A model generated the notes under the pieces. The model was given only the letters and a program-made list of their open reading frames with translations. It was not told where the DNA came from and ran no database searches. Positions 14,580 to 21,873 of a DNA stretch of 21,873 bases are shown here, one piece after another. Location of the stretch: NCBI GenBank assembly GCA_041485385.1, contig JBGPJM010000063.1:1-21873 (forward strand), read 5' to 3'. The stretch is from JBGPJM01 sp041485385. GTDB taxonomy: Bacteria > Planctomycetota > Phycisphaerae > Phycisphaerales > UBA1924. Numbering within the stretch: position 1 is the first letter of the stretch; every line of letters starts with the position of its first letter. Both the position numbers and the translations under genes were made by a program.

Positions 14580-17500
14580 ATGACCCAGCGGCGAAGAGTG
14601 TGTGTGCCGGGCGGGGGAAGACGGTCGCTGTGGTGCCTGGCGGCTGCGGGGGTGATGTGGGCGGTGGGGGGGGCGGGTGCGCAGCAGACCAATCCGGTGT
14701 ACATGGACGATGCGCCGACGGCGACCGAGACGCTGGTGCGGGTGCAGGACCATCTGGCGAGCAACAACCTGGCCGAGGCGGTGCGGATCCTGCAGGTGTT
14801 GCTGGACCAGATGCCCGAGCGCGTGGTGGCGAGCGGGAAGGACAAGGACCTGTTCCTGAGCGTGCGCGACCAGGTGCACGCGCTGCTCCTGGCGACGCCG
14901 GCGCTCCTGCAGCGGTACCGCGAGATGCAGGAGCCCGTGGCGGCGGACCTGGTGACGCAGGGGCGCGAGGAGACGGTCGAGCGCTCGTACCTGCTGACCA
15001 GAAGCGGGATGGACGCGGCGCTGTGCGTGGCGCAGCGCGAGCTTGAAGGGGCCAGGTTCGAGGCGGCGCGCCTGACGCTTGCGCAGCTGGAGACGCACCC
15101 CGACCGGAGCGGCCCCGATGCCAGGGCGGCGGCGGAGTTGATGGCGCTGGTGGCGCGGTACCTGGACCGCGACGAGGTGCGGTCGGTGGCGCGGCGGTGG
15201 GGGGCGGAGGTGGCGCAGGGGGCGGAGACGTGGCCGGAGGCGGCGCGCCGGGTCGGGCAGACGGCGCTGGACAGCGCCCCGCCGGCGGACCTCTCGGCGA
15301 TGCTGGGCAAGCCGCTGCGCTCGGTGCCGATCGGCTCGCAGACGGCGCCGGTGCCGCTGGACGAGGCGGGGAATCCGCTGCGCGACCAGCTCCCGGAGAA
15401 CGCCAAGGACCTGCGGGCGATGCCGACGGTGGCGGGGGACACGCTCTACCTCAACGACGGTTCGTCGGTCACGGCGTGGGACCGGATCACGCTGGCGCGG
15501 AAGTGGCAGGTGCTGCCGGCCGGCGAGGGGGAGGGGGCAGCGCCGCTCACCGACGACGAGCAGCGGCAACTGGCGGTGCGGAGCCAGTTCATGGGGGCGG
15601 GGTCGATGATGGAGGAGCCGTGCACGGTGACGGTGCGCGGGCGCGACGTGGTGGCGACGACGGGGCTGGCGATGCAGGGGATGCGCGCGGGGGACGGCCG
15701 GGTGCACGCGATCGACGCGGTGACCGGGCGGCTGCGCTGGTCGGTGCGCCTGGACGAGCTGGACCCGCAGCTGGCCAGCGTGAGCGTGCGCGGGCCGGCG
15801 ATCATCAGCGAGGGGGTGGTGGTGGTCGGGGCCAGGCGCAACCTGCCGGAGCGGCGCCTGCTGAGCCTGCACCTGGTCGGGCTGGACCTGCGGACCGGCC
15901 GGCTGCTGTGGCACCGGCTGGTGGGGAGCGCGGGGTCGCTGCCGTGGGGCACGCGGAACAGCTTCCTCACCGACGCGGGCGTGCTTGACGAAGGCGTGGT
16001 GTACCGGGCGGACATGCTGGGCGTGGTGGGGGCGTACGAGGCGGCGACGGGGCGGCCCCTGTGGGTCCGCCGGATCGAGCCGCTGCCGAACATGATCAAC
16101 GACGTGCTCTCGCCGTGGCAGATGAACGCTCCGGTGCTGCACGGCGGATCGCTGATCATGCTCTCGCCCGACCGCCAGCGCGTGGTGCGCCTGGACAGGC
16201 AGACGGGGGCGGTGCTGGGGTCGTGCAAGTCCGACCACCTGAGCACGCCGCCGCCGCAGTACCTGGTGAAGGCGGGCAAGGCGCTTGTGGGCGTGGGGGT
16301 GGACCGGATCGCGGTCGGGCCGCTCGACGGGTTCGAGACGGGGACGTTCGAGCTGACGCGCCTGGTCCCGGAGCCGGGGATCCGCGGGCGGGTGACGGCC
16401 GCGGGGGCCAAGCTGCTGGTGCCCGTGAGATCGGGCTTGCAGGTGCTGAACACCGAGGACCTCAGCGCGGACCCGGCCGAGGTGCCGCTGGACAGCCCCG
16501 GGAATGTGCTGGCGCTGCCGAGCCAGCTGGTGGTGGTGGACGATGCGTACATCCATTCGTACCTGCTGTGGGAGGTCGCCGAGCAGGTGCTGACCGATCG
16601 GATGAAGGCGGACCCGGCCGACCCGAGCCCGGCGGTGACGCTGGCGGAGCTGTCGTACCGGGCGGGCAAGCACGGGCGGATCCTGGGCGCGGTGGACGCG
16701 GCGCTGCTCGCCTTGGAAAAGAACCCCAAGGGGGATGCGGCCGAGAGCTCGCGGGCGCGCCTGTTTGAATCGGTGCACGTGATGGTGGCGACGAGCCAGG
16801 AGCCGGGCGTCGGCCCCGGGACACCCACGCCCGGCGCGCCGGCTGAGGAGCTGGCAGCGAACTTGAGGATCACCGACCTGTCGCTGGTGACCGCGCTGGT
16901 GGACCGGATGGGGAAGGCCTCGCGGACGGCCGACGAGCGGGTGTCGTACCTCTTGACGCTGGGCCGGCTGCACGAGACGCGCGGGCGGGCCAGGGAGGCG
17001 ATCGATACGTACCAGTCGGTGCTGGACGACCCGCAACTGAGCGGCGCGACGTGGGTGGGGCCGCGACTGAGCGTGCGCGGCGAGCTCGAGGCGACGCGCC
17101 GGATGACCAAGCTGGTGCGTGAGGAGGGGGCCTCGGTGTACGCGGCCCACGAGGCCCGCGCGGCGCAGGCGATCGCGGCGCTGCCCCCCGCCCCCGCGGC
17201 CGGCGCGGACCAGCTGGTGGCGCTGGCGACGCGGTTCCCGGTGGCGACCGGGACGCCGGGGTTGTGGGAGCGCGCTGCGGACGCCTACCAGGCGCAGGAC
17301 AAGGCGCAGGCGGTGGTGAGCGCGCTGGAGGCGGGGCTTGAGGCCGCGGAGAGGCTGCCGAACTCGGCGTGGCTGGGGGCGCTGGCGGGGCGGCTGGTGA
17401 CGGAGCTGGAGCGGCGGGAGCAGCTCGGGGCCGCGGCGGAGGCGCTGCGGCAGATCCGCCAGCAGCATCCGGACCTGGTGCTGACGGTGGACGGCGCGCC

Positions 17501-18956
17501 GGTGGACGCCTCGGCGCTGGGGGTGCGGCTCGGGGAGCGGCTGGCCGCACGGCACCGGTGGGCGCGCATCGGGAAGATCCTCATCGGGGAAGGGCACGCG
17601 GGGGTGCAGACGATCCAGGGGTGGGCGATGCTGGAGCCGCTCATCAACGAGCGGACCGGGAGCGTGGCCAGGGCGCTCGTGATGAAGGGTGAAGGGAGTG
17701 TGGCGCTGTGGGCGCCCGGGGACCAGCCGGCGGCGGCGGCGGGGGCCGGGGGGGTTGTGGGGGGCGGGCCGGCATCGGCGGGTGAGCTGACGGCGGTGTG
17801 GAGGCGGCAGATCGACAACGCCGACATGGTGGACCTGATCCGGCTGGATTCGGACGCGGCGCTCTTGTTCTTTGCCTCGCCCAAGGGCGGGGCGATGGAA
17901 AGGGTGGCGCTCAACCCGGCGCAGACGAAGTGGCGGACGGACCTGTTCGCCACGCCGATCAAGGACCCGCGCGTGAGAAGGGCGGGCGAGCAGGGCCCGG
18001 GGGGGGGGGGGCGGGAGGACAAGATCGCCACGCCCATCGACGGGTACCGGTCGCTGACGGACCTGATTGTGGCGATGGACGACCGGACGATCGTGGTGAG
18101 CGAGCGCAGCGGCCGGGCGACGGCGCTGGATGCGCAGACCGGTGAGGTGCTGTGGCACACTATGGCGCCCCTGGACCGCGTGTACGACATGGACCTGTCG
18201 TCGGGGACGCTGGTGATGGGCGGCGACCAGGCGGTGGTGGGGGCGGCGGGGAACGTGGTGGGGTGGAAGCCCGAGATCGTGGTGCTGGAAGGGCGGACGG
18301 GGCAGGAGATGCAGCGGATCCCGCAGAGCAAGGGGAAGGTGCGGTGGCTGCGCCTGACCGGCCCGGGGACGCTGATCGCGGGGCTGGAGACGGCGGTGGT
18401 GTCGTTCGATCTGGCGCGCGGGCAGACGAACTGGACGCTGTCGGATTACCGGCTGGCCGCGTCGCGGGACGCGTGGCTGTTCGATGACCGCCTGTTCATG
18501 CTGGACAAGGAGCGGCACCTGTGGCTGGCGAGCGTGACGACGGGGCGGCAGAACCCGGACCCCTTGGAGGCGCCGCGCTCGCACCTGGGCGGGATCAGGC
18601 CGATCCAGGCGTTCGCGCTCTCCGACGGTGTGACGGCGTTCAGCACGTACCAGGGGGTGCTGCTGTACGGGCCGGACGGGGTGCTGAAGGGTGTGGACGC
18701 GGTGGGCGGGTTCGACTCGCTGCTGCCGCCGCAGCCGGCGCAGAAGAGGCTGGTGACGATCTCGACGATGCCCGACGGGCGCCGCGGCGATGCGGAGCTG
18801 ATCTACACGATCCACATGCTGGACTCGGGAAGCGGGATGTTGATGGAGAGCGCGCCGATCATCATGGGAGCGCCGCCGCGGAGCATGGCGCTCTTGGATG
18901 GGAGGATCGCGATAACGGCTGGGGGGACGACGGTGGTTTTGAATGCGCCGGAGTAG
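14580..18956 (+). CDS. Giant exported PQQ-type beta-propeller protein, 1458 aa
   Basis: The protein is exported and has PQQ-like repeats, but no enzyme family is recognised. ATG 14580 has GGAG 7 nt upstream and opens a signal peptide (basic first 15 residues, hydrophobic core, cleavage near AGA-QQ at about 34). Residues 40-270 are helical and TPR-like. The first propeller region (about 280-640) has PQQ-type units such as VHAIDAVTGRLRW, GLDLRTGRLLW and AYEAATGRPLW. A helical, TPR-like section follows (about 650-1020). A second propeller region (about 1070-1458) contains ALDAQTGEVLW, VLEGRTGQEM and VSFDLARGQTNW. Binding of PQQ itself is not implied: these [A/V]xDxxTGxxxW units are general propeller blades, as in BamB-type scaffolds. 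G-tracts of 8 and 13 lie inside the frame. No membrane anchor or C-terminal sorting tail is seen, so it is probably periplasmic. A huge open frame on the opposite strand is a shadow of codon bias. Confidence 0.9.
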   Translation: MTQRRRVCVPGGGRRSLWCLAAAGVMWAVGGAGAQQTNPVYMDDAPTATETLVRVQDHLASNNLAEAVRILQVLLDQMPERVVASGKDKDLFLSVRDQVHALLLATPALLQRYREMQEPVAADLVTQGREETVERSYLLTRSGMDAALCVAQRELEGARFEAARLTLAQLETHPDRSGPDARAAAELMALVARYLDRDEVRSVARRWGAEVAQGAETWPEAARRVGQTALDSAPPADLSAMLGKPLRSVPIGSQTAPVPLDEAGNPLRDQLPENAKDLRAMPTVAGDTLYLNDGSSVTAWDRITLARKWQVLPAGEGEGAAPLTDDEQRQLAVRSQFMGAGSMMEEPCTVTVRGRDVVATTGLAMQGMRAGDGRVHAIDAVTGRLRWSVRLDELDPQLASVSVRGPAIISEGVVVVGARRNLPERRLLSLHLVGLDLRTGRLLWHRLVGSAGSLPWGTRNSFLTDAGVLDEGVVYRADMLGVVGAYEAATGRPLWVRRIEPLPNMINDVLSPWQMNAPVLHGGSLIMLSPDRQRVVRLDRQTGAVLGSCKSDHLSTPPPQYLVKAGKALVGVGVDRIAVGPLDGFETGTFELTRLVPEPGIRGRVTAAGAKLLVPVRSGLQVLNTEDLSADPAEVPLDSPGNVLALPSQLVVVDDAYIHSYLLWEVAEQVLTDRMKADPADPSPAVTLAELSYRAGKHGRILGAVDAALLALEKNPKGDAAESSRARLFESVHVMVATSQEPGVGPGTPTPGAPAEELAANLRITDLSLVTALVDRMGKASRTADERVSYLLTLGRLHETRGRAREAIDTYQSVLDDPQLSGATWVGPRLSVRGELEATRRMTKLVREEGASVYAAHEARAAQAIAALPPAPAAGADQLVALATRFPVATGTPGLWERAADAYQAQDKAQAVVSALEAGLEAAERLPNSAWLGALAGRLVTELERREQLGAAAEALRQIRQQHPDLVLTVDGAPVDASALGVRLGERLAARHRWARIGKILIGEGHAGVQTIQGWAMLEPLINERTGSVARALVMKGEGSVALWAPGDQPAAAAGAGGVVGGGPASAGELTAVWRRQIDNADMVDLIRLDSDAALLFFASPKGGAMERVALNPAQTKWRTDLFATPIKDPRVRRAGEQGPGGGGREDKIATPIDGYRSLTDLIVAMDDRTIVVSERSGRATALDAQTGEVLWHTMAPLDRVYDMDLSSGTLVMGGDQAVVGAAGNVVGWKPEIVVLEGRTGQEMQRIPQSKGKVRWLRLTGPGTLIAGLETAVVSFDLARGQTNWTLSDYRLAASRDAWLFDDRLFMLDKERHLWLASVTTGRQNPDPLEAPRSHLGGIRPIQAFALSDGVTAFSTYQGVLLYGPDGVLKGVDAVGGFDSLLPPQPAQKRLVTISTMPDGRRGDAELIYTIHMLDSGSGMLMESAPIIMGAPPRSMALLDGRIAITAGGTTVVLNAPE
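17999..18011 (+). repeat. Run of 13 consecutive G inside the PQQ-repeat gene
   Basis: The homopolymer codes for glycines at about residue 1140, in the loop RRAGEQGPGGGGREDK within the second propeller region. The frame downstream still reads good PQQ-type units, so the length of 13 is in phase. One base more or less would truncate the last 300 residues. Confidence 0.9.
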
Positions 18957-19157
18957 CGGTCCTTGGATTCTGGATTGGGGGACGGACTGGGGACCGGGGG
19001 TCAGGAAGCAGGAATCGCTTGTTCCGCGTCGGCTGCGTGGTCGGGCTCGCGCGATCCGGGGCGGCTCGCGCGGTTTCTCTTGTTTCGCGCCCTTGCGTGC
19101 GGTACCTTGACTCCAGTGGGGGAAGATGGCCCATTCGGGCTCCAAGATGCGCCGCTT

Positions 19158-19487
19158 ATGGTCGCCATGGGCTACAACGCGTCCACGTTCAAGCTCGCCA
19201 TTGGCGCGAGCCTGGGCGGCGACGAGGTCCGGATCATGGGGGCGACAACGGTACTGTTCGGGGCGACGCTGGACCAGCTTCGTTTTCGCGCGCCGCCGCC
19301 TGGCGGCGTTTCGGACGATGGCGAGGTCGTCGAGTTTCGCTGGCTCGGCGGGGAAATTGAGCTCGGCGGTACCGTCCTTGACGACGCCACCCTGCCCACA
19401 GCGTTCTCAAACCTGTCATTCCTTGACGGCCCATGGACAAGGAGGCGAGCATGGTGCGTTCATGTGCCGCGAGTGCATTGCTTGTGA
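19158..19487 (+). CDS. Possible small hypothetical protein overlapping the next gene
   Basis: Not recognised. A reading of 109 residues from ATG 19158 has codon use like its neighbours (mostly G or C in third position) and a plausible beta-rich sequence: TFKLAIGASLGGDEVRIMGA, then VVEFRWLGGEIELGGTVLDD. From about codon 93 onward it turns into Trp/Arg/Cys-rich sequence where it overlaps the following gene (start 19451), as if the true end had been lost. No ribosome site or signal peptide is visible. It may be a decayed gene, a fragment, or chance. The bases 18957-19157 before it hold nothing clear. Confidence 0.3.
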   Translation: MVAMGYNASTFKLAIGASLGGDEVRIMGATTVLFGATLDQLRFRAPPPGGVSDDGEVVEFRWLGGEIELGGTVLDDATLPTAFSNLSFLDGPWTRRRAWCVHVPRVHCL

Positions 19488-20740
19488 TGGGTTTCTCCGC
19501 CTGCGCCCTCGGACAGTCTTGGACGTTTCAACGGATCGTTGACACCAACACGCCCGTCCCGGGGGGCACGGAGACATTCGCCGCCTTTGCCCCTCCGACG
19601 CTCAGCGATGGCGGGCTTTCGTTCACGGGCGTGTCGAGCGCGGCACAGGACGGCGTCTACGTATGGCACAGCGGTGCGTTGCACATCCTCGCAAACGACC
19701 ACACCGTCATACCCGGCGCCGCAACGCATTTCTCCGATTTCTTCGACTTCTCCTCCGATGCCGGCGTGACGGCCTTTGAGGGCTCGGGAGGCGGCGTCGT
19801 CGGCCTGTACTCAGGCACGCCGGGCAACCTCCTCGTCGTGGCGGATAACACCGCCCCGATACCCGGGGGCACCGGAGCGTTCTCGCGATTCACGCGCACG
19901 TCGATTCGGGGAGGCAGTATCGGATTCCTGGGGTGGAATCAGGGGCTCACGTCCGACGGTGTCTACCGCCGAGACCTCAACGGGACCATCCAGACTGTCG
20001 CCGATCAGAGCACTCCCGTTCCCGGAGGCGCGGGCACGTTCCAGCTCTTCAGTAGCGTCGGCGTCTCGTTGGAGGCAACGCTGTTCACCGGGCAGAGCTC
20101 GGGGCAGACAGAGAGCCTCTACGTCAGCTCCGCCTCCGGGATCAGCGCGATCGCCGATGTGAACACGCCGATACCTGGTAGTTCAGGGATGTTCGCCAGC
20201 GCCGCCGGGACGAGCATCAACAACGGCCGCGTCGCCTTCGTCGGTGGCAACGCGACGGAGGGTGGCGTGTTCCTTTACGACCTTGCCTCGGGTGCTTTTA
20301 CCACAGTCGTGCGTCAGTTCGATCCGGCGCCGGGCGGCGGGAACTTCGGCCTGTTGTACTCCCCGACGATCAGCGGCAACATCGTCGGTTTCGGTGCTCG
20401 ACTCGGCGACCCGTTCCTTGGTCCCGACGCGCTCTTTGCGAGCATCGATGGCCAGACTACACGCATCATCGGTGAGGGTGACGTCCTCGACGGACGCGTG
20501 ATCCGTGACCTGTTCTACAACCGCCAGAGCCAGGAAGGCGGCACGTTCAGCTTCGCCGTCCGCTTCGTGGGCCTCCCCAATCTCGACGCGATCTACACCG
20601 CCACGCTTATCCCGGCACCGGGGACCGGAGCGGTTCTTGTGGGCGCGGGCTTCGTCGCGCTCGGGCGACGGCGGCGATTGACGCGCAACTCCCCTCCGCG
20701 CCGCGCGGGAGATGACAGATGCATGCGTCGGTGGGCATAG
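19451..20740 (+). CDS. Exported seven-repeat protein with PEP-CTERM-like tail
   Basis: A 429-aa exported protein of unknown function. ATG 19451 has GGAGG 5 nt upstream, which beats the in-frame ATG at 19433. The signal peptide ends near ALG-QS (about residue 21). The body is seven repeats of 43-53 residues starting near 31, 81, 131, 174, 225, 277 and 330. Each opens with a form of ADxNTPIPGGxGxF and continues with an SxxxGxxxFxG strand and a GVYxxxxGxIxxV strand. The count and strand pattern suggest a seven-bladed beta-propeller (inference). The C-terminus has LIPAPGTGAVLVGAGFVALG followed by four arginines: the motif, TM helix and basic cluster of PEP-CTERM/exosortase sorting signals, with PAP in place of PEP. 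About 30 extra residues after the arginines overlap the next gene. It is followed by a paralogue in tandem. Confidence 0.85.
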   Translation: MVRSCAASALLVMGFSACALGQSWTFQRIVDTNTPVPGGTETFAAFAPPTLSDGGLSFTGVSSAAQDGVYVWHSGALHILANDHTVIPGAATHFSDFFDFSSDAGVTAFEGSGGGVVGLYSGTPGNLLVVADNTAPIPGGTGAFSRFTRTSIRGGSIGFLGWNQGLTSDGVYRRDLNGTIQTVADQSTPVPGGAGTFQLFSSVGVSLEATLFTGQSSGQTESLYVSSASGISAIADVNTPIPGSSGMFASAAGTSINNGRVAFVGGNATEGGVFLYDLASGAFTTVVRQFDPAPGGGNFGLLYSPTISGNIVGFGARLGDPFLGPDALFASIDGQTTRIIGEGDVLDGRVIRDLFYNRQSQEGGTFSFAVRFVGLPNLDAIYTATLIPAPGTGAVLVGAGFVALGRRRRLTRNSPPRRAGDDRCMRRWA

Positions 20741-21873
20741 TGCTCGTGACCTCCGGTGTCTGCGGCACAGCGCTCGGCCAGCCGGTGGTGTTCTCGCGGA
20801 TCCTCGACACAAGCACTCCGGTCCCCGGCGGCGTCGGCAGCTTCGCGGGGATCGGTGCGAGCGCCCACGATCAGGGAGTTGACTCGTTCTGGGGGATTTC
20901 GGCGGTCGGCGCGGAGGGCATGTATGTCGCGCACGGCGGGACTATCCAGGTCCTAGCCGACACGAACACCGTTATTCCGGGCACGAGCGTGCGATTTACC
21001 AACTTTGGCGGATTCTACTCCTCCGACGGCGGCGTGACTGCATTCATCGGTGCGGGCTCCGATCAAGGCGGCGTATATCGCGGCACGCCCGGGACCTTGT
21101 CCACCGTCGTCGACAACTCCATGCCTATCCCGGGTGGACAGGGCAACTTCGTCACATTCGATCGGCCGTCATTGAGCGGCGAATCCACCGCCCTCTTGGG
21201 CGGGAACATCGGCCCCGGCGGGGGATACACGGGCGTCTACAGACGCGATGGGGATGGCCCGTTGGTGCGAGTCGCCGATCAGACCACCGCCGTGCCAGGG
21301 GGGATCGGCATGTTCACGCGATTCGACCAGGTCGGCGTTTCACCAACGCATACCGTGTTCGTCGGACGCAGTCAGGGCCAGTTCGGGAGCCTGTATCTCG
21401 CGTCGCCTGGAGGCATGGTTACCCCGATCGCGGACGTGAACACCGCGATCCCTGGAGGCTCCACGACGTTCACCGATGGGGCGGGCGGCACGATCATCGA
21501 TAATGGACATGTCGCATTTGTGGGTGGCAGCGCGACGGAGGGTGGCATGTTCATCTACGACATCGCCACCGGTGGTTTCTCGACAGTCGTCCGGACCGGC
21601 GAGCCCGCACCCGAAGGCGGCGCGTTTGCGCTCGTGACAGCGCCATCGATCAGCGGCGACATTGCTGGTTTCGTTGGCTATCGTGGGCCGTTGACAACAC
21701 CGCGCGCGCTGTACGCCTCGATCGACAGCCAGATCACCCGCATCATCGGCGAGGGCGACATGCTGGACGGTCGCGTGATCCGGGATCTCTTCTACAGCCC
21801 GGAGGGCCAGGATGGGACGTCCTTCGCCTTCAACGTCCATTTCCTTGGCCTGCCGGGCGTGGATGCCATGTAC
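20719..21873 (+). CDS. Paralogous exported seven-repeat protein (cut by window edge)
   Basis: An open frame of 385 codons to the window end. ATG 20719 has GGGAG 7 nt upstream and lies 22 nt inside the end of the preceding gene, so the pair is probably translationally coupled. A short signal peptide ends near ALG-QP (about residue 21), with little positive charge at its N-terminus. The seven repeat openings are again visible: DTSTPVPGG, ADTNTVIPG, VDNSMPIPGG, ADQTTAVPGG, ADVNTAIPGG, a degenerate GEPAPEGG and IIGEGDMLDGRVIRDLFY. The last repeat is nearly identical to that of the neighbour. Similarity along the whole length shows a tandem duplication. Whether it also ends in a sorting tail cannot be seen, because the window stops at VDAMY, just where the tail would begin. 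Confidence 0.85.
   Translation, partial: MHASVGIVLVTSGVCGTALGQPVVFSRILDTSTPVPGGVGSFAGIGASAHDQGVDSFWGISAVGAEGMYVAHGGTIQVLADTNTVIPGTSVRFTNFGGFYSSDGGVTAFIGAGSDQGGVYRGTPGTLSTVVDNSMPIPGGQGNFVTFDRPSLSGESTALLGGNIGPGGGYTGVYRRDGDGPLVRVADQTTAVPGGIGMFTRFDQVGVSPTHTVFVGRSQGQFGSLYLASPGGMVTPIADVNTAIPGGSTTFTDGAGGTIIDNGHVAFVGGSATEGGMFIYDIATGGFSTVVRTGEPAPEGGAFALVTAPSISGDIAGFVGYRGPLTTPRALYASIDSQITRIIGEGDMLDGRVIRDLFYSPEGQDGTSFAFNVHFLGLPGVDAMY

Noticed and set aside
14329..14583. An 84-codon ORF whose stop overlaps the PQQ-repeat gene start as ATGA
   Set aside because: Arg/Gly-rich composition, GTG start without a ribosome site, and it translates a hairpin and purine-rich leader. The overlap is likely chance.
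14307..19145. A 1612-codon open frame on the minus strand opposite the PQQ-repeat gene
   Set aside because: It is rich in Arg, His, Pro and Gln with no domains, as expected for a mirror of a gene with extreme G/C third positions. The plus frame has a signal peptide, ribosome site and repeat motifs.
1..21873. CRISPR arrays, tRNA or rRNA genes, insertion sequences, prophage or defence genes
   Set aside because: None seen on reading both strands. The only regular repeats are the 7/8-nt arrays and coding repeats, and no transposase, integrase or nuclease motifs were found.

Overview
The window is a high-GC chromosomal segment of about 21.9 kb. Its content suggests a planctomycete, most likely of the Phycisphaerae type, but this is inferred from style and not from a marker gene. 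The supporting signs are very high GC3, a giant secreted PQQ-repeat protein, a secreted repeat protein with a PEP-CTERM-like tail ending PAPGT...RRRR, and a ROK kinase without the usual cysteines. No tRNA, rRNA, CRISPR array, insertion sequence, integrase or phage gene was found.

Left part (1-5.7 kb). The minus strand holds the start of clpC (cut by the window edge at its Walker A motif), an unrecognised 507-aa lipoprotein, and holA (DNA polymerase III delta). Divergent from holA is a soluble FHA-GAF-histidine kinase.

Middle part (5.7-13 kb). First comes a secreted Gly/Gln/Arg-rich low-complexity protein, closed by a strong intrinsic terminator. A convergent minus-strand group follows, with gene order membrane protein, rnpA, yidD, then a TetR regulator; the last has its own candidate promoter with a palindrome over the -10. 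Divergent from the membrane protein is a small PilZ-domain protein, a likely c-di-GMP receptor. On the minus strand ispE (MEP isoprenoid pathway) precedes a ROK sugar kinase. Divergent from ispE is a Nif3/DUF34 metal-binding protein.

Right part (13-21.9 kb). The minus strand has a DUF5658-like membrane protein followed by a LEA14-like lipoprotein. On the plus strand is a 1458-aa exported protein with two PQQ-type propeller regions around a helical section and an uninterrupted run of 13 G inside its reading frame. After a doubtful small ORF come two overlapping paralogous genes for exported proteins made of seven repeats of about 50 residues. The second runs off the window.

The most unusual signals are of two kinds. 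The first is a family of degenerate 7- or 8-nt tandem repeats (GTGA-type and complementary TCAC-type) in three intergenic spacers, facing each other as inverted arrays between two divergent gene pairs. The second is the pair of tandem seven-repeat exported proteins. No defence system or mobile island is evident; most of the window is housekeeping plus lineage-specific envelope genes.
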